From positions 1 to 64,000 of the forward strand of contig CALURI010000011.1 in assembly GCA_944323135.1 (NCBI GenBank): a stretch of 64,000 nucleotides of DNA. Direction: 5' to 3'. Source of the stretch: Candidatus Gastranaerophilales bacterium. Its GTDB lineage: Bacteria > Cyanobacteriota > Vampirovibrionia > Gastranaerophilales > Gastranaerophilaceae. This document shows positions 33,250-42,376 of the stretch, piece by piece; the first letter of the stretch is position 1, and each line of letters opens with the position of its first letter. The translations under genes and the position numbers were made by a program. The notes below the pieces were generated by a model that saw only the letters and a program-made list of their open reading frames with translations, searched no databases and was not told where the DNA came from.

Positions 33250-34056
33250 TTAACTTACAACTATTGGAATCGCAACTAATGATTTATAAAATTTATTTTC
33301 AAGAAAACTATCCGGCATTTTATCCCAGTATCTGTAAATAAGCATTCCTTGTTTTTTTAATTCGCTAACTAACTTATCTGCGTCTTTTTCTGATTCTGCG
33401 AAGTAAGGATAGCAAAACGGTGCTTCACCACTATTTATATTAATCTTTAACAAATTGTTTTGACCGTAAATTTTATTGAAATTATCGAAAATCATTCTTC
33501 TTTTAATTTTTTCTTCATTTAAATCAATTTCTTTAAATAGCCTGAGAGTTGTTTTTGACATAAATTTCATATCAAGATTATCAATTCTTCTCTCATTAGT
33601 GCAAATTTCATCATAATCCAATACTTTCGGAATATAAGAATAATTATCTTTATCAATATTCAAAGTAAGCTTTTTAGACGTATAAAGAAATCCGCCATCT
33701 CTTATTGTTGGAAAAAACTTTCTTAAAGAATTAAACGAAGCAAGACCATAATGTTTTGAATAAAAAGAATGTGCATTATCAACAATCAAATTAGGATAAA
33801 TTTTAGCTAATTTTTCAACTAATTTAGAACAAACTCCAAAATAATTCGGATACAGAATATAAGCATTTTCAGGAAAATCACAAGACGGCGTAAAATCTAA
33901 ATTTATATGATAAAAACTTATCTTACAACCTTCTTCAAATGCAACATGTCTAATACATGAACATATATAATAAGGTATATAAATCTCTTTTATGCCGAAA
34001 GATTTTATCAAATACCGAAAACAATTTCTTGCAGAATTAAGATATACAATTTCCAT
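33250..34056 (-). CDS. DegT/DnrJ-type aminotransferase-like protein
   Basis: About 268 residues from the ATG at 34056 (MEIVYLNSARNCFRYLIKS). The fold-type I elements are visible: YIPYYICSCIRHVAFEEG, the PLP-contacting Asp in LIVDNAHSFYSK and the FFPTIRDGGFLYT region. In active DegT enzymes the Schiff-base lysine sits a few residues before the GG; here that position appears to be Ile-Arg (PTIRDGG), so it may be inactive or bind another ligand. The protein is shorter than the usual 360-400 residues, lacking much of the C-terminal domain. A promoter lies 6 nt before the ATG. Confidence 0.6.
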   Translation of the reverse strand: MEIVYLNSARNCFRYLIKSFGIKEIYIPYYICSCIRHVAFEEGCKISFYHINLDFTPSCDFPENAYILYPNYFGVCSKLVEKLAKIYPNLIVDNAHSFYSKHYGLASFNSLRKFFPTIRDGGFLYTSKKLTLNIDKDNYSYIPKVLDYDEICTNERRIDNLDMKFMSKTTLRLFKEIDLNEEKIKRRMIFDNFNKIYGQNNLLKININSGEAPFCYPYFAESEKDADKLVSELKKQGMLIYRYWDKMPDSFLENKFYKSLVAIPIVVS

Positions 34057-34062
34057 AAAAAA

Positions 34063-34092
34063 ATTATAATATAAATTATTTTTATGTATCAA
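34063..34092 (-). promoter_or_regulatory. Promoter of the aminotransferase-like gene, leaderless
   Basis: TTGATA (34092-34087), 18-bp spacer and TATAAT (34068-34063) on the minus strand lie inside the end of the upstream gene, with 6 Ts before the ATG at 34056. Confidence 0.55.
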
Positions 34093-34777
34093 TAATAAAT
34101 TTCGGCTTAATATCAGCTTTTTCCATTATCTTGACACCTTTTGCTTCAGGCTGCCCTTTCAATAAATTTAGCAAAGTATCAAAATGCTTTTCTTTGACAT
34201 ATTGAAAAACATCTTCAGCAGATTTAAAATCAAGTTTTAATTCACCGATTTTTTCGGCATCAGCAATGTTTATATTATTTGAATAAATGTATTCAAGCGC
34301 ATCTTTTCTTCTTGCGTGTAATCTTTGAAAAATTGCACTCTCGCCGTTTGGTGTATAACTTGACTTTGTTGTATCTTGAATTCTGACTCTTAATTTATTC
34401 ATGTCAAAATTATTTGTTTTAAACCTTAACAGAACAAGCTCACTTGATTTATCCGCTCCTTGCTGCATTAATGAATGTTTCCCGAGCAATACAGAACCTA
34501 TATTATATTTTTCATCTGAATTTCCATACCCAACCCAAGTATTAAGCCAGCGTTTTGCAAAATTTTTCATATCAAACATGAAAACGCCATCCAAATTACT
34601 TAAAGGAGAAACATCTTTAGATGTGTTTATAACTCCTGATTTAAGCATTGAATTATAGTTAGATTTAGTTGTAACGTGGTACAAATATTTAGGAATCTTT
34701 GAATTATTCTTATTAAAAGCTTCTTGAACACTTTTAACAAGAGTGTTCCCATATTTGCAAAGTAATTTAATTGTCAC
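34082..34777 (-). CDS. ADP-ribosyltransferase-fold-like protein (DarT/KptA-style), tentative
   Basis: 231 residues starting at GTG behind a GGGGAAAA ribosome-binding site. The motif YLYHVTTKSNYNSMLKSGVI is the opening seen in ART-fold proteins (His-x-Thr, then N-x-x-S-M-L-x-x-G), and VFMFDMKNFAKRWLNTW and the later TNNFDMNKLRVRIQDTTKSS continue plausibly. I cannot see the usual catalytic Glu with certainty. It could be a toxin, effector or RNA-repair-type enzyme; no antitoxin-like partner is next to it. Confidence 0.5.
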   Translation of the reverse strand: MTIKLLCKYGNTLVKSVQEAFNKNNSKIPKYLYHVTTKSNYNSMLKSGVINTSKDVSPLSNLDGVFMFDMKNFAKRWLNTWVGYGNSDEKYNIGSVLLGKHSLMQQGADKSSELVLLRFKTNNFDMNKLRVRIQDTTKSSYTPNGESAIFQRLHARRKDALEYIYSNNINIADAEKIGELKLDFKSAEDVFQYVKEKHFDTLLNLLKGQPEAKGVKIMEKADIKPKFIIDT

Positions 34778-34829
34778 AAATTTTCCCCTTATATATTATA
34801 AAACATTTTAAATGGAAAAATTGCCTTTT

Positions 34830-35546
34830 TTAGTTTTCAATAATTTTAGCCTCAACTTTTTTTACACTATTAACACTGCTATTCAAACTTTTAGCTAACT
34901 GTGCCGCAGTTTTTGCATTATAAAATTTACCGCTTGTAACAAGAGAGGTACATTCAAGTTGTGCCAAATCCTCCTCATCATATATATTAAAGGCTATAAC
35001 ATCAATTGTAATATCTTTACGCTCTTTAATTAATTCAAGAACATAAGTACAAGGACTCTCGTCACAATTCTCACCGCCATCTGTCAAAAGAATAATATGT
35101 TTTTTCCCGCTAAAACCAAGAAAATCATTTTTAACCGCCTGCTTTAAAGAGTATGTAATGGGAGTCATACCTCTGGGCTTTATATCAAGCAAAGAATTAC
35201 GGATATTTATACCATTTGCAACGGCAATTGGGGAAACAAGAGTTGATGCCCTACAGGCCTCAAATGGGGTAAACCCCATTCTGTGTCCATAAACCCTTAA
35301 TCCTACAGATATGTTAGGATTTAAATTAGGTAAAATTGATTTCATAGTCTCAATCATCAAATCAACCTTACGTTTTCCTTCAAGATATTCTGACATACTG
35401 TTTGAAAAATCTAAAATAAAAAGTACACGCTCACTTTCATTAACTTCATCAATAGGTATACTATCAGGACTGTGTACACTATACCCTGATGCAAAAACCG
35501 GGATTATAAGACAAAACATTAAAAGCATAATTATAATTTTATTCAT
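34830..35546 (-). CDS. Secreted von Willebrand factor A domain protein
   Basis: 238 residues. A signal peptide (MNKIIIMLLMFCLIIPVFAS) precedes one VWA domain with an intact MIDAS: DFSNSMS, the Thr in GMTPITYSL and LLTDGGENCDES. The Cys pair in DESPCTYV and LAQLECTS may form a disulfide. Similar exported VWA proteins bind ligands or matrix through a Mg ion. It stands alone with no ATPase partner. The gene ends before the ART-like gene on the same strand, about 50 bp away. Confidence 0.88.
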   Translation of the reverse strand: MNKIIIMLLMFCLIIPVFASGYSVHSPDSIPIDEVNESERVLFILDFSNSMSEYLEGKRKVDLMIETMKSILPNLNPNISVGLRVYGHRMGFTPFEACRASTLVSPIAVANGINIRNSLLDIKPRGMTPITYSLKQAVKNDFLGFSGKKHIILLTDGGENCDESPCTYVLELIKERKDITIDVIAFNIYDEEDLAQLECTSLVTSGKFYNAKTAAQLAKSLNSSVNSVKKVEAKIIEN

Positions 35547-35586
35547 AGCAATATAATATTATTAAAGATATTAAAACTTTTACCTG

Positions 35587-35634
35587 AACAGTTAGACATA
35601 AACTGTTGACGATTATTTTTAATTGCAATATTAT
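35587..35634 (+). promoter_or_regulatory. Promoter with overlapping operator-like inverted repeat
   Basis: AACAGTT (35587-35593) and AACTGTT (35601-35607) are perfect 7-bp arms around AGACATA. The right arm shares two bases with the -35 TTGACG (35606-35611), which is followed by a 17-bp spacer and TATTAT (35629-35634). A GGCGGAG ribosome-binding site and the ATG at 35664 follow. A repressor site is the simple reading. Confidence 0.6.
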
Positions 35635-35663
35635 AAAAGTAATCAGAATTTGGCGGAGAAATT

Positions 35664-36902
35664 ATGAATAGCAAAGAACTAATTAAACAGGCAGAAAAAA
35701 GCCTTGTAAATGAATTTGAACATATTAATGATATAAGAGATTTTAACCAAGAAAAAGTTCTAAATGCTTTTATTGAAAATAAAGTTGCCCCGGAACATTT
35801 TTATACAGTATCAGGTTACGGACATGACGATTTAGGACGTGAAGTATTAGACAAAGTTTTTGCAGATGTATTTAAAGCTGAAAAAGCAATTGTAAGAATA
35901 CATTTTGCCTCAGGCACACACACTCTTGCCTGCTGTCTTTTTGGGAATCTTAAATACGGGGACAAACTTATATCTGTTGCCGGTGCACCTTACGATACTA
36001 TGCAGGAAGTAATAGGAATGGCAGGTGATAATGATACCAAAGAAGATTCTTTAATCGGGCACGGTGTTTTATATGATGAGGTGCCGCTTAAAAACGGAAG
36101 TGAAATTGATTTTGAAAAACTTGAACAAATGATAGACAAAAGCGTAAAAATGGTTTTAATCCAACGTTCAAAAGGATATTCTACAAGGAAATCACTTTCG
36201 CTTGAAACAATAGAAAGAATTTGCAAAGTTGTAAAATCAAAAAATCCTGATTGCATTTGTTTTGTAGATAATTGTTACGGAGAATTTGTAGACACTAAAG
36301 AACCGCTTGAAGTCGGAGCAGATTTAATCGGGGGATCTCTCATCAAAAACCCCGGCGGCGGAATTGTTGAAGCCGGAGGCTATATAGCTGGCAAAGCCAA
36401 ATATGTAGACAAATGTGCTAATCGTCTTACAGCACCAGGAATAGGATGCGAAGGCGGTGCAATGTTTAATCAACACAGATTAATATTCCAAGGACTTTTT
36501 ATGGCTCCTTCAGTTGTCGCAGATGCAGTAAAAGGAGCAGTTCTTGCAGCAAAAATATTTGATGAAATCGGTTATGATTCAAGCCCAAAATACAATGAAA
36601 AAAGAACTGATATTATTCAAAATATAACATTTGGTTCACCTGAACCTTTAGAACATTTTTGCAGAACAATTCAAGCATTATCCCCTGTCAACGGCTATGT
36701 CACACCAATTCCTGAATATGTTCCAGGATATGAAGACGCAATAATTATGGCAGGCGGTACATTTATAGAAGGTTCTACAATAGAATTATCCGCAGACGGT
36801 CCTATGAGAGCACCTTATGTAGCATATATGCAAGGCGGCATAAATTATGCACATGTAAAAATTGCATTAGAAAAAATATTGGATAAAGTAAACAAAAATT
36901 AA
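35664..36902 (+). CDS. PLP-dependent lyase, methionine gamma-lyase (aluminium-resistance) family
   Basis: 412 residues of PF06838 type. RIHFASGTHTLACCLFGNL (PLP phosphate region), CFVDNCYGEFVDTKEP (Asp contacting the ring nitrogen) and the Schiff-base lysine in GGSLIKNPGGGIVEAGGYIAG are clear. Members are related to cystathionine gamma-synthase/methionine gamma-lyase; a C-S lyase role is likely but the substrate is unproven. Many cyanobacteria and Firmicutes keep it as a single gene, as here. Its upstream promoter overlaps an inverted repeat, suggesting regulation. Confidence 0.9.
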   Translation: MNSKELIKQAEKSLVNEFEHINDIRDFNQEKVLNAFIENKVAPEHFYTVSGYGHDDLGREVLDKVFADVFKAEKAIVRIHFASGTHTLACCLFGNLKYGDKLISVAGAPYDTMQEVIGMAGDNDTKEDSLIGHGVLYDEVPLKNGSEIDFEKLEQMIDKSVKMVLIQRSKGYSTRKSLSLETIERICKVVKSKNPDCICFVDNCYGEFVDTKEPLEVGADLIGGSLIKNPGGGIVEAGGYIAGKAKYVDKCANRLTAPGIGCEGGAMFNQHRLIFQGLFMAPSVVADAVKGAVLAAKIFDEIGYDSSPKYNEKRTDIIQNITFGSPEPLEHFCRTIQALSPVNGYVTPIPEYVPGYEDAIIMAGGTFIEGSTIELSADGPMRAPYVAYMQGGINYAHVKIALEKILDKVNKN

Positions 36903-37107
36903 TTCCACTTATTTAATTTTTCATTAAAAAAATAATAAATATTAAGTTTTTTTAAGAGCTAAATAGCTACTTATAACTAATTCTTAAGGATTAGAGAAAA
37001 ATTTTTTTACAAATCAATATTAAAGCAGAATTTTTGTGATATGCTGTTGTGGTACCCCGAAAATTTGGGTAAAGTAGTTTACACAGTATAAGAAGAGGAA
37101 GGTTAAT

Positions 37108-38802
37108 ATGTCATTACCAAATGTAGCATATTTCTCAATGGAAATCGCAATGGATCAGTCATTGAAAACTTATTCAGGCGGTTTAGGATTTTTGGCAGGT
37201 TCGCACATGCTTTCTGCAGGTTATCTGCAAATGCCTATGGTGGGTGTAACTATGTTATGGTCATACGGTTATTATGACCAACGAATTGCACAAGATGGTC
37301 AAGTCGAAGTTGCTTATATCAGAAAATATTATGACTTCTTAAAAGATACAAATGTTACAACTGAAGTTGATATTTTCGGAGAAAAAGTAAAAGTAAAAGC
37401 TTACTTAGTTGAACCTGATTTATTCGGTGCTTGCCCTGTTTACCTTTTAACAACAGATATCGAAGGTAACAGTGATTGGGCAAAAAGTATTTCTCACAAA
37501 CTTTATGATGGAAATGAAAAAATAAGAATAGCTCAGGAAACTGTTTTAGGTATTGCCGGTATAAGAATTCTTCAAAAAATTGGTTACAATTTTGATGTTG
37601 TACACATGAACGAAGGACATGCACTTCCGGCAGCATTTGAATTATTGAGACAATACAACGGAAATCTTGAAGAAGTTAAAAAGAAAACAGTATTCACAAC
37701 ACACACACCTGTTGCAGCAGGTAACGAAGTTCACTGGGTTGACACTTTAATGGAAGGCGGCTTCTTTGCAGGATGTTCAAGAGAAACTGCTGTTAAATTA
37801 GGCGGAGAAAACTTCTCATTAACAGTTGCGGCATTAAGAATGTCAAGAATTGCTAACGCTGTATCTCAATTACACGGACTTGTTGCTAACAAAATGTGGG
37901 AATGGGTTGATGGCAGATGTCCTATTCGTGCTATTACAAATGCTGTTAATTTACATTACTGGCAAGATGAAAGAATTAAAGAAGCAGCAAATGACTCTGA
38001 CAAATTGTTAGCAGTTAAACGTGAAATGAAAGCAGAATTATTTGAATATGTAGCTAACGTTGCAGGTAAGAGATTTGATCCTGATGTATTAACTATCACT
38101 TGGGCAAGAAGATTTGCAGACTACAAACGTGCATGGTTAATCCTTATGGATAAAGACAGAATCAACAAATTACTTGATGCAAACAAAATTCAAATTATTT
38201 TTGCAGGTAAATTCCATCCGGATGATGTAATGGGCAAAGAAATGTTTAACAAACTTCTAAACCGTTCACACAGCATGAAAAATGTTGTTGTATTGCCTGG
38301 TTACGAACTTGAATTATCAGGAAAACTAAAACGCGGTTCAGATATATGGTTAAATACTCCGTTAAGACCATTCGAAGCATCAGGAACTTCAGGTATGTCA
38401 GCTAACGCTAACGGTACTGTTCACTTATCAATCTATGACGGTTGGACTGTTGAAGGTACATTTAACGGAATTAACGGTTACACTGTTGAATATCCTGGAC
38501 TTGATGATGAAATGCCTTGGGAAGAACGTCATTGGAAAGATCATGAATGTGTAATGAATATCATTGAAAATGAAATTATTCCTACATACTATGAAAATAA
38601 ACAAGAATGGGCTCGTTTAATGAGACAAGCTATCAGAACATCTGAAGCTTACTTCAACTCAGATCGTATGGTAATTGAATATTACAACAGATTATACAAA
38701 CCAATTGCTCATAACGATTCCAGCTCAGGCGAAAAGAAAAAAGAAATGAATATTTCTGAAACACCAACATTTGATGCTTGGACTTTCGCTAATATCAAAT
38801 AA
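37108..38802 (+). CDS. glgP: Alpha-glucan phosphorylase-like protein (GT35, short form), PLP lysine replaced
   Basis: 564 residues. AYFSMEIAMDQSLKTYSGGLG, VVHMNEGHALPAAF, VFTTHTPVAAGNEVHW and DVLTITWARRFADYKRA are typical of the short glycogen/maltodextrin phosphorylase group (TIGR02094-like) that releases glucose 1-phosphate. In that family the segment after EASGTSGM has the pyridoxal-phosphate lysine (GMK); here it is GMS (EASGTSGMSANANGT), codon TCA. If correct, the enzyme cannot bind PLP covalently and its activity is doubtful or changed. GAGGAAGG precedes the ATG. The upstream 205 bp contain a short TACCC/GGGTA hairpin. A terminator follows, which is part of the duplicated block. Confidence 0.85.
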   Translation: MSLPNVAYFSMEIAMDQSLKTYSGGLGFLAGSHMLSAGYLQMPMVGVTMLWSYGYYDQRIAQDGQVEVAYIRKYYDFLKDTNVTTEVDIFGEKVKVKAYLVEPDLFGACPVYLLTTDIEGNSDWAKSISHKLYDGNEKIRIAQETVLGIAGIRILQKIGYNFDVVHMNEGHALPAAFELLRQYNGNLEEVKKKTVFTTHTPVAAGNEVHWVDTLMEGGFFAGCSRETAVKLGGENFSLTVAALRMSRIANAVSQLHGLVANKMWEWVDGRCPIRAITNAVNLHYWQDERIKEAANDSDKLLAVKREMKAELFEYVANVAGKRFDPDVLTITWARRFADYKRAWLILMDKDRINKLLDANKIQIIFAGKFHPDDVMGKEMFNKLLNRSHSMKNVVVLPGYELELSGKLKRGSDIWLNTPLRPFEASGTSGMSANANGTVHLSIYDGWTVEGTFNGINGYTVEYPGLDDEMPWEERHWKDHECVMNIIENEIIPTYYENKQEWARLMRQAIRTSEAYFNSDRMVIEYYNRLYKPIAHNDSSSGEKKKEMNISETPTFDAWTFANIK

Positions 38803-38828
38803 ACTGAAGATTCACTCATAATAAGTAA

Positions 38829-38864
38829 AAAAGGCACCTAATAAAAATATTGGGTGTCTTTTTT
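38829..38864 (+). terminator. Terminator after the glucan phosphorylase gene (copy 1)
   Basis: AAGGCACCTAATA pairs with TATTGGGTGTCTT (two G-U type positions) around a short A-rich loop, followed by T6. Duplicated at 57667. Confidence 0.85.
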
Positions 38865-38962
38865 GTTACGAATTATTAAGATTTTTTATTCAATTATTAA
38901 AGTTTTTTATTAAATATGCCGATACTTATGACAAGGAAACAAAACGAGAAAGGGAACAGGTC

Positions 38963-40168
38963 ATGGGTATGGCTGCTTCGCAAGCTCGGTTCTTAGGACT
39001 GACTGCGAGAAAAACAAATGTTGAATATGAAGGACAGCAGATCAACCAACAAAGAACTACTTTGTCAAACCAATCTGCCAACTATTATAACCAGTTACTC
39101 GGAATGACTGTTCCGGTTCCTCCGTCTACTGCGGATTATACAAAAACTGTTTATACATTTGAAGATGGTTCTTTAAGTAATTCTATTTCTACAATGATTG
39201 CTCAAAGCGACGGAACATATTTAATTAGTTACACATCTTCTTGGACAGATGATTTTGCTGCGGTATCTGCAGGGCAATCTATTGTAACCAGAAAGGATTC
39301 TGGTGCTGTAGATGTCGATGGCAACACTATTTTTAATTATTATGTGGGGGCTAAAGAACTTAGGGGATTGACTGAAGATTTAACTTTCACTGCTCAAGAA
39401 TACGATGCCCAAGGAAATGCTACAGGAGATCCGATTTCAGGATTATTCTATGATAAAGAGACTAAAAAATACTACAGACAATATGATGAACAAACTGGGA
39501 TATATTCACAAGAATATGTACCGACTTCTGATAATGTTAAATATACTTGTGATTTCAATGATGAATATTTAAAGACATTATCTGCGGACCAGATTGCTAA
39601 CTTAAAGGAAGAAGAAAAGAATTATATTGATATTCTTAACAAGCAATACGGGGAAGCTAATTGGTTGGTAAGATACGTTCAGAACACTACTACTGGAACT
39701 TGGTCACCATATTTTGTTAAAAAAGAGGTATTAGATTCTGCGATTTTCTCTGACACAGGGTCTTCACAAAGCAATATACCGGCTTATACTATTGGGTCTG
39801 CTCAAAAAACTGAAGAAGTGAAAGGGGTTATTGCCAGACTTGAACAGGATTCTACAGGGCGTATTATTAATGTTACTTTGAATCCGGGGCAGCAAGATGA
39901 AGTTACTTATGCGGTTACGACTAACACGGTAACGGACCAAGCGGCTTATGATGATGCGATGAATCAATACGAATACGATAAGTATGAATACGATCAATCT
40001 ATTCAAGAAATTAATGCCAAAATTGAAATTATTCAAGCGCAGGACAAAAACCTTGAATTAAGATTAAAACAATTAGACACTGAACAAGATGCTATTCAAA
40101 CGGAAATGGATGCTGTACAAAAAGTTATAGAAAAGAATACTGAATCGACATTCAAAACGTTCGGATAG
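38963..40168 (+). CDS. MGMAASQAR-family coiled-coil protein, copy 1
   Basis: 401 residues, not assigned to a known function. The N-terminus MGMAASQARFLGLTARKTN is a signature recurrent in Gastranaerophilales, Elusimicrobia and related phyla, followed by INQQRTTLSNQSANYYNQLL, a strand-rich middle (about 60-300) and a C-terminal coiled coil (LKQLDTEQDAIQTEMDAVQK). There is no signal peptide; the helical ends around a variable middle resemble filament or export-substrate proteins of the flagellar/type III style, but this is speculative. Start behind AAAGGGAACAGG. Protein and flanks are the same as at 57801. Confidence 0.8.
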   Translation: MGMAASQARFLGLTARKTNVEYEGQQINQQRTTLSNQSANYYNQLLGMTVPVPPSTADYTKTVYTFEDGSLSNSISTMIAQSDGTYLISYTSSWTDDFAAVSAGQSIVTRKDSGAVDVDGNTIFNYYVGAKELRGLTEDLTFTAQEYDAQGNATGDPISGLFYDKETKKYYRQYDEQTGIYSQEYVPTSDNVKYTCDFNDEYLKTLSADQIANLKEEEKNYIDILNKQYGEANWLVRYVQNTTTGTWSPYFVKKEVLDSAIFSDTGSSQSNIPAYTIGSAQKTEEVKGVIARLEQDSTGRIINVTLNPGQQDEVTYAVTTNTVTDQAAYDDAMNQYEYDKYEYDQSIQEINAKIEIIQAQDKNLELRLKQLDTEQDAIQTEMDAVQKVIEKNTESTFKTFG

Positions 40169-40341
40169 TAATAGATAATAATGAGTACAAAGGAGATTAT
40201 ATTTCATTTGATAGATAAATAAAAGACCAAAATTTTTATATATTTTTTTTATTTTTAATGCGGTATTTTCTTTAATTTATACATTGGTAAAAATTATGAT
40301 TTTTACTGATAAAAGTTTGTTTCCTTTCCCTTTTTATTCTC

Positions 40342-40366
40342 ACGACTTTATTAGTCGTTTTTTTTT
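40342..40366 (+). terminator. Terminator at the end of the duplicated block (copy 1)
   Basis: ACGACT (40342-40347)/AGTCGT (40353-40358), loop TTATT, then a run of nine T. Confidence 0.85.
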
Positions 40367-40371
40367 GTGTG

Positions 40372-42237
40372 CTAATTTTCAGCTTTATAAAGTCTTGCAA
40401 AAAAGCAGGAAACGTGTTGTATAGAATCAACTCTTACCCATTGACGTGTAGCTTTAAATCTTATAGAACCTGCAGAGCGGAGCGGATTTTTATGAGAATA
40501 ATTGTTTATTTCATCATTAAACAAATGAAATTGGCTCATTGCAGCTTTTTTACAAGCATCAAGCAATTTTTGCTCAAGTGCACCGACTTTTAAATAGCGG
40601 GCTAAATAATATGCAGCTACCAAACCTTCAGATCGCGCCCCATCAGGATAATAATGATCGCCGTAATCATAATAATAACCGCCTTCATAATCAATATAAG
40701 GAGAATCATCTCTTTTATACATTTTGGAAACCATAGTTGCAGCATCAGTAAAAACAAAATTTATGTAATTTTGTTTTTGAAAATCTTTATCCTTAACCCA
40801 CTCTTCAATTGCTTGCATAAGCCAAGCATCAGAAGGCAAAGCCGTAAACAATTCCGAATATATTTTAGGTCGTTCATCAACAATCCAATCCAATGCTTTT
40901 TTAGCAACTTTACGCACTTCTTTTGCTAATTTTTCATCATCAAGAAAATTATTTGCAAAAAGAGCTAACCCTAAAAGAGCTTCTCCTGGGTAATAAAAAG
41001 AAAAAGTAGCTTTTCTTTCTTCATCAGTCATATTAATTAAAGGCTGACCGTTTTGAAATTCAGGATGTATGTAATATCCTAAAATTTCTCCATTATCATA
41101 AACTCTGCTCATGATATGTCTGGTATAACCTTTAATATACTCATCATAAGATTTGTCACCCGTAAAAGATCGGTATTGCATCATAGCAACCAATAAAACA
41201 CCAGTTCCACCTAATTTAGATTTACGGTTATAAAATGCATAATAACCCTTACCCCACTTTGTATCATGCTCTTTTGTAATAGAAATACTCCAATCAACAG
41301 CCTTTTTAGCAGCAATAATATATTTCTCATCAGAAGTCAGTTCATAAGCTCTTATAAGAGCAATAATCCCTCCACAGTGACGCAAATCATTATAATACAA
41401 ATTATTTTCAGGTCTTGTCGGATGTTCATGATCTTTAAAATTATCTTCACAGCAATCGTAGTAATATAAAAATCTTCCATCATCATACATATTTGCAAGA
41501 AGCCACTCAGCAGATGTAATCACCTGATGATACAAAACATCATAACTAAATTCAGTATATCTGATATTTCCTCTATATAAAGGAATGCATTTATTTTTAT
41601 AAGTTACAAATGCTCTGCTCCTAAACAAATAATATTCGTAATCATTAGAGTTAGAAAGAATTTTTAATCTTTCAGAACGGCTGTTAGTAAGCTTCCCTAT
41701 AGGTGTTTTCTTAACAAGAGTTTGCAATACTGAACGAAGCCCCATATGACTTAAAGTAATTGCGTCAGTCGGCATATAATAATATGAAATACCGTCTTTT
41801 CTGAGTTCCAGACCGTTAATTCCAATTTCAAACCTTCCGTTATCAAATCTTTCAGAATTAAGTTCGTTTCTGTTGATTTTTTTTCTGTCAATAACATATT
41901 CAATCATTATTCTGCAAGAATTTTCATCTTCAGGCGTAAAATTAACAAACCGTGGATTTTTTTTAATCATCTCAACATCTCTGTTCAAGGTAGTTTCAAA
42001 ATCTCCCCTTTTACAACCGTAACGAACAAATTTCTGCCCGCTTTGAAACAGGGTTATATAAACAAGAGTTTCTGAAGGGTTATACTCAAGAATACCAGAA
42101 AAATCCAAATCAGCAGTCTCAACCTTACTGCCTGATACAATTGAAGTCCTTATTCGTTTTAATAATGTATCAATGCAAGAAAAATCTTTTTCAAAAAATG
42201 CTCTTTCTTTATCATTTTGTTCCTTAAAATCAAGCAT
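40372..42237 (-). CDS. Six-hairpin glycosidase-like protein
   Basis: 621 residues. From about 230 on there are repeated helix pairs with aromatic and acidic residues (SAEWLLANMYDDGRFLYYYD, LRHCGGIIALIRAYE, KYIIAAKKAVDWS, FYYPGEALLGLALFA), the (alpha/alpha)6 toroid pattern of GH88/GH127-type or glucuronyl-epimerase-like proteins. Residues 1-200 form a separate domain of mixed strands. No signal peptide, so it acts in the cytoplasm. Specific activity is unknown; the neighbouring phosphorylase fits glucan or oligosaccharide processing. It is convergent with the duplicated block. Confidence 0.65.
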   Translation of the reverse strand: MLDFKEQNDKERAFFEKDFSCIDTLLKRIRTSIVSGSKVETADLDFSGILEYNPSETLVYITLFQSGQKFVRYGCKRGDFETTLNRDVEMIKKNPRFVNFTPEDENSCRIMIEYVIDRKKINRNELNSERFDNGRFEIGINGLELRKDGISYYYMPTDAITLSHMGLRSVLQTLVKKTPIGKLTNSRSERLKILSNSNDYEYYLFRSRAFVTYKNKCIPLYRGNIRYTEFSYDVLYHQVITSAEWLLANMYDDGRFLYYYDCCEDNFKDHEHPTRPENNLYYNDLRHCGGIIALIRAYELTSDEKYIIAAKKAVDWSISITKEHDTKWGKGYYAFYNRKSKLGGTGVLLVAMMQYRSFTGDKSYDEYIKGYTRHIMSRVYDNGEILGYYIHPEFQNGQPLINMTDEERKATFSFYYPGEALLGLALFANNFLDDEKLAKEVRKVAKKALDWIVDERPKIYSELFTALPSDAWLMQAIEEWVKDKDFQKQNYINFVFTDAATMVSKMYKRDDSPYIDYEGGYYYDYGDHYYPDGARSEGLVAAYYLARYLKVGALEQKLLDACKKAAMSQFHLFNDEINNYSHKNPLRSAGSIRFKATRQWVRVDSIQHVSCFFARLYKAEN

Positions 42238-42376
42238 AGATTAATAATAACACTAATTCTGTTTAATAGCAAATTATTATAATTCCTAAAATAAAATGAA
42301 ACGTAAAGATTTCTTTAATCTTTTGACATGAAAACAAAGTTGTTGTTCAATAGATAATAAGACTTGGTAGGAATTT

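Larger units (their letters stand above)
38793..40369 (+). repeat. 1,577-bp direct duplication, copy 1
   Basis: Matches 57631-59207 without any difference I could find (constant offset 18,838). It starts in the last 10 bp of the glucan phosphorylase gene (TATCAAATAA, including the stop) and ends 2 bp before the stop codon of the convergent gene at 40372. It thus equals almost exactly the intergenic block with one gene and a terminator at each end. No terminal inverted repeats, transposase or target duplication are visible. Confidence 0.95.
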
